This document shows, one piece after another, positions 13,421 to 24,790 of a stretch of DNA of 64,000 nt (the stretch's first letter is position 1; every line of letters begins with the position of its first letter). The stretch spans positions 6,636,841-6,700,840 of the forward strand of contig CM072894.1 of NCBI GenBank assembly GCA_037013685.1, in the 5' to 3' direction. The position numbers were made by a program, and so were the translations under genes. This DNA is from Acridotheres tristis (lineage: Eukaryota; Chordata; Aves; Passeriformes; Sturnidae). Under the pieces are notes generated by a model that made no database searches, was not told the DNA's origin, and saw nothing but the letters and a program-made list of their open reading frames with translations.

Positions 13421-16087
13421 TAGCAGTACCTAGGAAATGGCTGGAACCTGAGAAGGAAGGACAAAACTAGAACAGGATAAGGAAAATAAAAGTACAGCAA
13501 ATGTCTCACTAAAACGTTAAAGTGCTTCCTCCTGTATACTATTTTTGGAAGGGGCAAAGATGAGAAAACTATTAACATCACATCAAAGTGAATAATCATG
13601 TATCCTACATCGAGACAAAGTGCCTGATCTTAAGAGCACTTGTGCTGATTAACTCCTGTGTATAACTGAAACCAAATGACAGTATTCTCCAGTCAGTGTC
13701 AACAAAATTGGGAAGGGAAAACTGCAGGCAATTGGGGTAATTAATCCTGGAATAAATCTGTTCTTAGGCAATCCAAACTAAGTAACTTTTCAGCTCTATT
13801 TTACACTGGTTCTCATGTAAGTAAATGGAAAAGTAATAGACATGAATTAAACATTTTCATTTCACAGTATTAAGCATTCACCCATCACCCATGAAGCTCA
13901 TTCCTCATCCCTTGGGCATCAATTGCAGCACTGCCTGCTTAATAAATGAGCACCAATTATTCAGAATTATTAAGAAATGTACTCAGCACGTACTCCCCTC
14001 TTGCACGTACATCCAAGAGTGCAGAGCAACAGTCTGGCATACAAAATATCAAGGCACAGAGCAACTGAAACACGTAAATAAACTTAATAAAGACACAACA
14101 GTGCTAGTAACTATGCTTAGGACTGATGACACTGTTTGGGTTCTTTTTAAGAAATACACTCTCAAAGAAAAAAAAGTATCCTCAGAAACTGTGTGTTACA
14201 AAAATCAATAAAATTACTGCTGCTCCAATGCGTAACTTTTCCATAAAACATGCAAATATATGTATAGTATCTCCTTTTCAGACAATTGTTACATATAACT
14301 ACAAATTAAATATTTGGAATTATTAATTGTTGTACCTTTTATACTATTTCTTTGCATTATTTAAAATGAAAATATTTTTCAATACTAGGGCTTAACTAAT
14401 AAGACAACTATACTAAACACCGCCTGGTAAGTATCACAATATTCCCAACACCACTGAACCTCCTCAGCATGCTCTGCACAGATAAAAGATTTTGAAAAGA
14501 TAATAAAATGTTGACTCAGGAATGCTTTTTAATGAAGAAAACCTCTTGGCTTCTACTAGTTTTTAATTATCGTCAAGCTTCCCTGCATTGTTTTATTTCT
14601 GGATAATTTCCTACAATGAGTTTATAATGTTCTTAATTTAAATATTTAATATTTGCTGATAATTTGGCTAATCTACACCAAGACCGAATAAATTTTCAAT
14701 TTTAAAGTAGTCTACGTTGAATCAAGTCAATCAGATACCATCTTTCTAAGCAGTAAATACAGATCATATTCATCTAGTAAGCTATTACTCATTCCTGTAA
14801 GGAATACTTTTGTCTCATGGGATTTTGAAAGGAGTGTTAGTTCTGGGGACAAAAAAGCAACTGAAATTCTCTCTGTCCTGTTTTTTCTCTCTAAGAGTGT
14901 GCCATTTTGCAAATGGAAAGGTTAATTCACACATATGTTTGTGCACTGAGCCTTCACTAGGCAGGAATTGATCTAACAAAACCCATCTGAACCAATTTAG
15001 AGTAATTTACAAACACATATTCCAGAGCATCTAGTTATTACTCTCTTATAAAGCAGTGACTAACTCTAAAGCACGAAGTTCCTGAACCACAAATCTCTGG
15101 AATCTGCCAATTTTCCCTCTAGAAGGACTGGAAATTATTCTGTGCTTTTCTCCTCCTGCCTCTTCTCCAAATGTCTGTTGCTGGCCCTTGTCAGAGAATG
15201 GATATTGAGCCAAATAGACCCAGTAGGACTCTTTTCATGTTATTTATCATCCAGCTTGCTTTCTCTTCACTTCTTTAATATTAATTTTGATTTAATTTTA
15301 AATTTCCACACATAACCAAAGTGGGGAAAAACAAATTTCATTTTTCCAATGAAAAATATTTTTACTTTTGATGCCTTTTTCTGTTAATGCAGTGTTTTTG
15401 CACAGACATAGAAATCTAAGTTCAAAACAAAAATTTCTCATTAAAGACACTATCACTATTCAAATTTTATCTAATTTCCCTCTGAAGAGACACTGATCTC
15501 ACAACTAATCAAAGGTGTTGGCACAATTTCACAATGCTTTCTCAACCAACTGAATTATATTATCTCCAGGGTTTCTTCAGTCACAGAGGACTTTAAAAAA
15601 TTTTAAACAGGTCTTCATTTTCAATCATACTATCCTTCCTGAATTTATTCACCTTTTTTCCTTTTTCTTTTTCCTTATTTTTTGTTTTGTTGTTTTTCAG
15701 CTGTCCCTACTCTTAATAAACATTTTAAAATCCACTTTTCCTGAGAATACCTCCAGAAGACTGTTGGGTATTTAAAGCACACAGCCCTTACCTGAAAAAC
15801 CAGAGTGTTATACATCCATGACTCAAAGAGCTGACAACTCTGCACCCTCTCTGGGAGGCTTTTGAGCTCTGAAATGTATCATGTCAATAGCATAAAAATA
15901 ATGCAGTTACACTGCTACCAGGGCCTGCAGGGGTTTGGCCACATTTAATTTGACCACGACTATAGATGCTGACATAATTTTATGATGCTAATTTAAGAAG
16001 CATTTTATGGATTGGAAGAAAGAATAAACAGTACCACTTTGTATATTTTATTTCTGGGCACTTTTACATTCTGCCTTCTTGAGAATC
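13421..16087. other. AT-rich non-coding stretch
   Basis: Unique AT-rich sequence with no recognised gene. A 106-codon plus-strand frame at 13,891-14,211 has no recognisable domain. The segment at about 14,560-14,700 is very AT-rich, with several TTTAAT/ATTTAA motifs. Confidence 0.65.
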
Positions 16088-16220
16088 AAAAAAAAAAAAC
16101 AAAAAAACCTAAAACAAAACAAAATAAACCTCAACACAAAAAAAAAAAAAAAAACCAAAAAAAAAAACAAAAAAAACCCCACCAAAACCGACGACAACAA
16201 CAAAAACAAACAAACTAAAA
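16088..16220 (+). repeat. A/C-rich low-complexity tract
   Basis: About 130 bases made almost only of A, with scattered single C to CCCC and a short GACGACAACAAC section. It includes runs of up to 17 A. All three frames on each strand stay open through much of it, which produces several Lys/Gln/Asn-rich (plus) or Phe/Leu/Val-rich (minus) frames of 60-86 codons; these are composition artefacts. It could be an expanded A-tail of an old retroelement, but no element body is recognisable upstream. Confidence 0.85.
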
Positions 16221-17120
16221 GCAATATCATTCAGATCAGAGTAACATTTTCTAAGGTAATAAAAAAATCCATGCAGACAGCTGACAACAACTATAGGCAG
16301 ATAAAAATGATGGGATTTCCCACATAAAGGGAAAGCTTTCTTCACACATGCCACAGCAAACAAAGCCATTTGCTGTTCTCCTGTATCACACTGCTGTCTC
16401 TCATATGGTATAATGGCATATAACTTCTGTTGTTGTCTTTACACTCCTTTTTTATTCCCTCTCCCAGGTTTTTTACTTTTATCTGGCCAGGAGTTGCATT
16501 AGTGCCCTGAACATAGAGTGCCACAGGCAAACAAGGATTTCTCTAGCAGCAAATGTCCAAATACTTAGAAACTTAGTTTTTAGTATTTTAAATTCAGAGA
16601 AACAGCTGGAAACATTTTCCAAGTCACAAGCTACCAAAATATAATACTTTCTCATTTAAGCATCTCTTCATATGACTGCTGAGAAGGTTCATCAGACAAC
16701 AGGCTACACTGTAAATCCTATTGCTCTCAAGAGGACTACAGTTCCATGACTAGTTTAGGTGTCTCTTACACCGATTAAAATTAGCATTTAAAATATACAC
16801 ACAGGGAGTATTTTCTGAACACTAATATTCAGATTAAGGCTTTGTCTTGGTCTCCATTTCCAAGTTTCACTGATGAAGTTGCACCTGTTCAATTCAAATC
16901 ACATATACTGCTCAGCAGGTTTTGACTTCATCAGAATTTCTGATATAGACAATTTCCCTGCAGAAGTGTTATTTTGCCTGATTAGTATGTGGGATGTTCT
17001 GATGACATTTGCTCCATCTACACTAGAGAGATAACAGGGTTTGGCTCCAATTGCATCTGCAGCCATAGTTGCCTACATAAGATGGTCCAGCCTGTGCTCA
17101 TCATTGATCTGACTCATAAA
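16221..17120. other. Unique non-coding stretch
   Basis: No gene or repeat recognised between the A/C tract and the candidate CR1 tail. Open frames are shorter than 65 codons. Confidence 0.6.
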
Positions 17121-17170
17121 AGGTAATTAAATGATTCATGAGTCCTTCCCAACCCATCTAGAATTTGTGC
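17121..17170 (+). mobile_element. Candidate decayed CR1 LINE 3' end
   Basis: The order AGGT..A..A.ATGAT, then GAG-TCC-TTCCCAACCCA, then GAATTTGTG resembles the conserved 3' end of bird CR1 elements (GGTTGGACTAGATGATCTTTGAGGTCCCTTCCAACCC followed by ATTCTATG octamers, split here as GGTTGGACTAGATGATC and GAGGTCCCTTCCAACCC). The terminal octamer repeat is not intact and no reverse-transcriptase part is visible upstream, so it would be an old, truncated copy. Judged by eye from memory of the family. Confidence 0.4.
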
Positions 17171-17832
17171 TGAGTTCCAGACAGGTAAACATAGGGCCAG
17201 ACAATTTAAATTTAAGAAAAATGCAGAGAAAGTGCTGTGGTCTCATTCAAAACCTGCCATTGGAGCTTGCCAGCAGATATCCTGCACTGTGCCTACAACA
17301 CACTCCAGCTGCACTCTCAGTAGTACAGACAGGGTTGTGTAAACACAAATCCTATAGCAGAAGACATATTCCAGAACAGGGATAAAATTACCCTGTAGGA
17401 GCCACAGCATCTACTGGCTCAAAAATGGCACGAGTGTTATGCAATTGGTACAGCACAGGGCACAGTGAGCCTCATTCTTTCCACAATGTCTGTTAAATTC
17501 CAACACATATCTCCTGTCCCTATCAGATTCCTGACAAGAGACCATAAGATAAAAATTACCCTGGGCAATTTTCCTGACTTGTGGATTTGTGTTCCTGTGA
17601 CAATATTGCTCTAAGTGGCTTTATATTTATATTCGTTTTCACTTTGATCTTTCTGAATATGAATTAGAATTACTCCCTTCCCTTCTCTTTTAGCCAGTGC
17701 AAAACCAGAAATTAGCAGGGGTGGGGAGTGCAGTGGGAGGTTGAGTGAAATGCAGCAACATGAAGCATTCTGCAAAATCTTATAAGTGTGACTCAATTCG
17801 TACAATACCCTGACAAGCAAGAGACATGTTAT
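17171..17832. other. Unique non-coding stretch
   Basis: No gene recognised. Frames of 84 codons (plus) and 74 codons (minus) are present without domains. Confidence 0.55.
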
Positions 17833-17945
17833 CACATTTTATGGGAATCTGAGACACTATTTAAGTGACTTGCCTAAAGCCAGAACCGTCGGATTGAGGA
17901 TTAGAGGTGCGGGCTCCCATTCTCTCCCATTCACTATTTTGACTT
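17833..17945 (-). mobile_element. MIR/CORE-SINE relic, minus orientation
   Basis: Read on the plus strand, the segment follows the reverse complement of a MIR-type SINE: ACATTTTATGGG, then a GA.TCTGAGACAC block, then TTAAGTGACTTGCC.AA, then AGAACC.T.GGATT.AGGATTAGA.GT, then a GGGCTCCCATTCTC...TTCAC tail. The TTAAGTGACTTGCC block is the CORE region of these SINEs, and the order of blocks matches the family over about 110 bases. CORE-SINEs are tRNA-derived elements shared by amniotes, and in birds they survive only as old fragments. The copy is diverged, with small deletions. I consider this the best supported ancient repeat in the window. Confidence 0.6.
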
Positions 17946-20900
17946 ATAACTGCAAAAGGGAGGCATAGCCTGACTCAAGAAACAGTATTAAAGAAAAACC
18001 CAAAGAAACTCTAGTACCAGACTATAACATAGGTTTTGCCTTGCAGAAGATGATCAAAAATGTTTAAGCATCAACCTAGATTTTGAGAGTTGAAAATTTT
18101 TTGTGTTTTTTTTTCTCAAAATGATGCAAAACAAAATCTGTCAAATAGGTTTAATGTAAAAAACAGACTTAATTTTTAATAGAGATCTGAGACAACATAA
18201 GACATCATAGAAAGACTAAAAAACTGTGTGCAAAATGGACATTTGGTTAGATTTTACAAGTTCTGAGAAAGGAGTTGGATATTTCTTGAAGCTGGTACTC
18301 CCAGCATCACTCAGCATTTGTTGTTTGCTATTGGTAATGTAAATCTAACCTGATATTAATAGAGAAAACAAACATGCAAGTACCCTGAAAAGACTGTATC
18401 TGAGTTTCTTTGAACGATGTTCAGGAAAAGCAGTGAAAGAGATCAGGGCATTTTTTTTTTTTTAACCTATGCTATTTTGTAGCATCTTTTTATAATTTCT
18501 AAGTAACCTTTAAATTTCACATAAGTTTCACATATAGCAGTGCTAAGTAATTTTTCCCAAGCTCCTATAAAATGCTTTTTACAGATTTCAGAAAGTAAAT
18601 CAAAGATAGAACTTCACCATCCTAGAATAAGGTACTGAATGCAGTATGATAAGTTAACAGTGATCTGATTCTGTTCTCATTTTACTCTCCTCTCTTTTCC
18701 ACTGCCCCCAAATCCCTCTTGGTTTTGTCTGACAAACTAGACAACATCTCCTAAGAGAAGCCATAGTCTTACAAAAACCAAGAACTTTTGTCAATGAAGC
18801 TAAAAAAATAAAGCAAATAAAGAGAAAAAATTCTGCTAAGATTACCAATATGTACAAGTCCCAAAACATTCATTTTTTTCAACAGAAACCACCACATCTT
18901 ACCTTCTGGAGGCTCTTTTACTTGTTCCTAGACTCAGAGCATGATCAGACCTCAGTAAAGAGGAAGATGTGCCCCAACTAGGAACACATCAGCATTCTCA
19001 CAAAATCTGTACATTTACAGAGTGAAAGAATTAAGCAGCACATGCCTAAGAGGAAAAAGATCCAGAAGGGAAGATAAAGAGTCTCCAGGGAAGAGCAAAG
19101 TTAGAAATTAAATGCACCTGTTGTGTTGCTCCTTCCCAGTACCCATGACAGGAAATGAAAATTATTTTCCAAATAATTTTATTAAACTAAAGCATATGGG
19201 TTCTGCAACATTTGTCCTTAAAATCCCCGTTGTTTTGTCAAATACTTCAAACTTATCTTTGGCAGCTTTGGAGCTTGACATCTCTTCATCCTATCCAACA
19301 CTGCTACAGCTGATGTGGTGTCTTCTCCAGCTGAGCAGCCAAGTGCTGATGGCCACAGCAAGGACCCACATGGGGACTGCAGCCTCTTACAAGTGACAGG
19401 AGAGAGGCTCTGCTGCAGGGGACAGGAGTCCCAACCCCTGTTGTCATAAAGAATGGAAGATACAAAGATCCCTTACTTCAAAAACCTACAAGATTTTCTT
19501 TAAATTAAGAAGTAAAAGAAGCTGGAGTGTTGGAATATTTTTGTAGCTGCTGAGGCTCTAACTCAACCTTCTTCCCAAAAGAAAGGAAGAAACAAAACAA
19601 CTAATATAAGTTATGGTTCTTAACTGCCTCGGGGACAATTTTATCTGAGAAGAAAATGGCCTGCAGTAAACCCAGATGACACTGGACACTGAGCAGCATT
19701 CCAAGAAGAGGAAATGAGTGATCCATTATGCATTTACAAGGTCCATCCTGAAGGAATCATTAGAAGCCTTTTTTTGCATCTTTTGAACAAACCAGTCATT
19801 GGTATAAACAGCACTACAGGAAAAAATGTTAAGTGCCTGCTTAACTTCAAGAGATGAGAGAAGGAAAAGGGGATTTTCTTCCATGAAATTAAGCATGCTT
19901 TTGCTCCCCAAAGACGGGAGAGCTTCCAAGAGACCGGGTGTTACACAGACCATTTCCAACTGAGTTGTACTCTTGCCATAACAGCAAAATCACATGAAAT
20001 TAACTCTTCATAAGAGAACTTCTTGAAGCTGCGTTCCCCTTACTTCATAGAAAGCCAGATTCCAGTTGTTCCATGAGATAACGTAGGCATTTTGCAATAA
20101 ACATACAGTCTGCTCCAAAGAATTGGCAGGCAGTGCATTTTGTGTTTGAGGAACACCACCAAATATTATGAAAGCAGCATCTGCCAACACTTTGTGTGGT
20201 GCAGTCTGTGTTCCAACACCTACATAGCTCATACACTGTGTTGAGTGTTAGGCTTCAACATCAATTGGAAAATAACATTTCTGTCTTTCAAGTATGGTTT
20301 TTCTGGAACTTCTAAGCATGTTTGGTAAAAGAAAGACTTCTATTCTTTCTTTTATGAGCAGAAAAGCATTTTAAGTAGAGTCAGTGATATGAAGGCAGGC
20401 AAACATTCCACAGAGCTGCAGAACACATCACACAGGAATCTAGTCCTGGACCAATAAGCCTAGCACATATTTTAACTGAAAGCAGTTCTGAAAACTACCC
20501 AATGAAAACATCCTGAAATCATTACAGAGGCCAAAATAAAAATATTTTCATTTGTTTTTTTATTTTATGGTGTTTCTAATTAATTTTTTTTTACATGGAA
20601 TAGAGGTTGGGAAATGTGAAATTGAATGTACTTCTACTCATTAAAGAAAATTTGAGAGACAGACCTACAAATTCAGCTAAGCACAGAAGTTAAGACAGAG
20701 TGAGTGTGGTGTTTTTATGCCTGACAGTAAAAACACATGGCCTAGAACCTCCCTAATGCTCAAATTAGCATGTTCACACTGCCTGTGTGAGTTTGCACTA
20801 ACAGCACTGACTAACAACACTTCTGGTTTGATAAAACAGTATTTCTTACTTGCTGAGATTAAAAATATTTCAAGTAATTTTTCCACTCATCACAACTGCT

Positions 20901-23900
20901 ATTAGTGCTCCATTAAGGCAAAAGATAGGGCATGAAGTGTGAGAGAACATCAGATCAATTCAGAGATCACTGTCTATGGTAGAGTAATCAATATACAACA
21001 TGCCAAAGAAGATGCTTTTTATTTCCATAGCATCTGACACATCTCCCTACAGGGAACTGTTCTCAAGCACAAACAGCAACAACCCCCTCCCTTTCCTGCA
21101 TTTATATATTGCTTTGAAAGCCACAGTCAAGTCACTCCTATCATCCTTCATCTTCCTCAGCTTCATCTTTAAACCATGTGTTTCTTGTATCATAAACCAC
21201 TCAGGGAATAGAATCACAGGGAATTAATTTTTTGGTGCATTAACATCTGTTCTTCCTTTCTTCAGTTTGATCCCAGCTCCAAACTACAGACTTTAGTGTC
21301 ATTGCCACAGTGGTTTTATGTGTCATAAATTAAAAGGCTTCACATTTCAGGCTGAAAATAAAAAAATGCACACAAGTTCTGTAAATTATCAAGTAAAGAC
21401 TCCCCAAAGATTTTCAAGGGATCAGGTTTGCCATAAATATCGTACAGGATTTAAGCTAGAAGAATCCTCTTTATTCTCCAAAATTTCTAAGCTAGGACTT
21501 CAGGAGCCCAACATTATTCTGGAAGACATTTTTATTTACTATTTTGCTGAAAAATTAACTAGGATTGCAAAATTGCATCAGTCACTATCATGAAGTATTC
21601 AAATCTCTTTGCTTAGACTGGGATAGCAACCCAGCTTCTTTTATTTCATACCAGGTCAGAAAAAGTGTTTAAAAGCACAGTGATCTCTGGGTAAGAGGGA
21701 TAGCTCAGCCTGTGTTTGACTCTAGCACTACCCAATTCCTGAAAACGCTTGTGAGAAGACCAGAAAGACAAGAGTCTGGTTTCTCCAAGAGCTCCAATAT
21801 TCTCACAAATTTTATCTTTTCCAGTGGGAATTTAACAGACACGTTGTCAAAATAAAGTCTTTCCACAGAGCAAAAATGAAGAATAATTTCTATTGAGCCA
21901 TTTGGTTTCTACAAACTGCAGAAATTAGCACAGTAGCCATATTCCACTTTCCACCTAACATTTACAGGGTTTTATGAACACATCGGGGTCAAGTGCACTC
22001 ATAAGTGCAGTTTAATTACTTTCAATATCCACAGAGAAATCATAGGGGATTCCAAATTTTAAGTGTCCTTATCAGATAACTAAGACAAAAAAAGAATAAG
22101 AAGTAACCTGAGGTAACAGCAGAGCTATAATTATCAAATATAAATGGAAAAATAAATGCTTATACTATTTCTCTCTCTAACCAGCAGCACCTAGAAATCA
22201 ATTCCTCTGTCCACAAGCTTCAGACATGATTTTCTTCAATACACCCTCAGACAAAGGGGTTTCACCAGACATGCATAATGCCTCCAAAGCACTTCAAGGA
22301 TATAAATACAGTCCTTGCCACAGGGACACATCCAGGATACTGCAGGAATTTACATCTCATTCTAATCACAACCATTGTGTGGCTCAGAGCTTGCATGGTT
22401 TATTCCCTCCCTGTGCTTCCCAGGATGAGCACTGCTGTTCTAGGGTTATTCACCAGCACTACAAAGCTACCTCAGGACTGAAGATAGGCCTCATCAATAA
22501 GAAAAACATTATGTTTTGCAACCATATACAATTTAGTGAGTATACAGTCTCACTTTTAAACAATAGATTACCTCTGTTAAGCCATCTTCTCCAAAATCTA
22601 AGACTGTGCTTTGAAACTGCACCTCCTCTCAGCTAAACAAGAAAAATACCAAACCTACAACAAAAACCTCTCAGTTAACTTATCTCTGCTCTAGGCTTTC
22701 TAAAGACCTTGATTTTTACAACATGACATTGCCCATAGAGGTGACAAGGTTCCGAATCACATGTGGCTAAAATTAGTTTTTGCTGAACTTGTGAAGCAGA
22801 GTGTGAAACAAGGCTGGCCATGAACTACAGATTAACCCCAAAGCAATTCACACAAAGCAAACATGTCAACGCTGTCTGCTAAATCCTGACCAAATTAGAA
22901 CATTGGACAGCTAAAACTTTAGTTGCAGCACTATAAGCTTCTTCTAAGGATTTATTTAAACTTTTCATTTCTTGGGGTTTTTTTAAATCCTAACATCAGA
23001 GGCAATGACTTTAATCTTCAAAACAGGACAATAAACTCGAAAAAGTCCCACCTGAGCATGCAAGAAGTTGCATTGAAAGAAATGAAAATCATCCTGCTCA
23101 AACCTACTGTAGAGATCTGCCCTTTCCAGAACTTTTAGAGATTTCTAATGGCTTACATATAATAGGATCCAAATAGCGTTCATGACAACTTATCATTCAC
23201 CTAGAATCATGTCATGGGATTTACAAAAATTTTTTTGCCCAAATCCACTTTTATTATAATCACTAATGCAAAAATCTGGAATACCAATGCAAAATTTTTA
23301 TATTTCTACTGAGATTTAACTGGCTGAACTCTGCTTCAGAAGTTATTACAGCTACAACTTCAGTTGTGACCCACTCTTAGGGAAAAGTTTCTGTTGAGTC
23401 AGCAAGATTCTTCTACTTTCAACAAAACATTTTAATTGCTGAGCAACACACAACGTAAGCAAAGTAAAAAACAATGACAAATAATTGTCTTATGTTAATT
23501 TCACAGGCAGATAGCACGTTGGCTTAACGATTTACTCATTTTGGTCAGGCTTGATGCACATTTGCCCCATGCACAGAGAAGAGCAGCTCTTTCTGTACCA
23601 CTGAACACACCTGATGGCTTGCTTTCACTTTCTCTATTAATAATAGCCTTGAAATTTGCTTCTTAAAATGGGATCATACTTCAAAAAGACTTTTCAATAA
23701 TAGTAGAATGACAAGGAAAATTACCTTCAGTTAAATAAGTACTAGATAAAATACCTAGTTATGCTGAAATGAATAAGGATTAACTCAAAGTATATTTAGA
23801 CCAGCAGCGATCTCATTGGGTTCAATACTTTAATAGGTTTGTATTAGAGTAAAACATGCTGAGGTGATAAGTTTGAATTGCTAATGCAATATTTTACCTT

Positions 23901-24474
23901 GCAGATAATAGGTAATAATTTTATTCTTTCCTATGATGCTTTACAAATATATATCTTGTATTTAATATGGCTTTGTACATAATTTATAATAATATAATAA
24001 CTTAATGCTACTACTGTAAGCAGTGATTTAAGTAGGTAAACTTAGCTAAAATATTTTTTCCACAAGCAGCAAATAATTATTATTAGAGACCAAAAACGCG
24101 GAAATTCACAAGTCCTAGAAGTTCGTAGCCATATGAAAACCTGTCCAAATTAAAGAAAACATGGAGTTGTTAAACTAAAGTGTTCACTCCAATTTTTCTG
24201 TGTTATGGCGTTTTTTTTGTACTGTGATGCCATGGAAATTCACATTCATAGCTTCCCTTATCTAGCTGTCCACAAAGCTTCCAATAAAATGCAACCATTA
24301 GAGACACGATAAGATCTAAACCTGCTCCAGGCAAATTTTCAAATACTTTAGGAGGCTATTTGATGATTATCCACCAAGTAGATAGAAAGCAAGAGAAAAT
24401 AGACTGGCAGTACATTCAGTGAAAAGGATTTCTAGTTTAAGAAAAAAAAGTCTCCCAGAATCCAGGGAAATTCG
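17946..24474. other. AT-rich non-coding stretch
   Basis: No gene recognised. Contains T13 at 18,451-18,463. A 14-base GAGGGATAGCTCAG at 21,696-21,709 looks like the A-box part of a tRNA-derived sequence but has no B-box partner. A C-rich 136-codon plus-strand frame at 22,226-22,636 overlaps a 67-codon frame in another phase and has no domain. The part from about 23,640 to 24,180 is very AT-rich. Confidence 0.6.
18451..18463. repeat. Poly-T tract (T13)
   Basis: Uninterrupted run of 13 T in AT-rich sequence. No associated element is seen. Confidence 0.8.
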
Positions 24475-24790
24475 TTGTTTACTGGAAGAACAGAGAGCTC
24501 TGTAGACAGAAGTAATTTCCATGTGTACAGTGCCAGCCCCTGTCAGTCTTTTGTCTCGCTTGGAGATGGCTCAGATGGAAGCTGGCTGCTGTGTCCCTGC
24601 AGCTCAGACAGCAGCTACAGGATGGCTGTGGAGGCTGATAATATCTCGGTACAAATGACTATTTCCTACTCGGATAATTCCCCGCAGTGTCTCTGGTGGC
24701 TGTAACCCCGGTCAGGTCACACCGAGCCTGTGACCAGCTCCTATCAGTGCTGTCTATCTGCTTTTACAGACACAGCCACAGCTGATGGAG
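24475..24790. other. GC- and CpG-richer island, function unknown
   Basis: About 300 bases with clearly higher GC than the flanks and at least six CpG dinucleotides (for example in CTCGCTTGG, CTCGGTAC, CTCGGATA, CCCCGCAG, CCCCGGTC and ACCGAGCC), in a window that is otherwise CpG-poor. It carries a 76-codon plus-strand frame rich in Ser with no domain I recognise. It is compatible with a conserved regulatory element, an exon of a non-coding RNA or an old repeat. Nothing decides between these. Confidence 0.3.

Noticed and set aside
16012..16369. Lys-rich and Phe/Val-rich frames across the A/C tract
   Set aside because: Produced by the homopolymer-rich tract itself, on both strands.
22226..22636. 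136-codon plus-strand frame
   Set aside because: No recognisable domain; overlapped by another open frame; no exon-like splice sites noticed.
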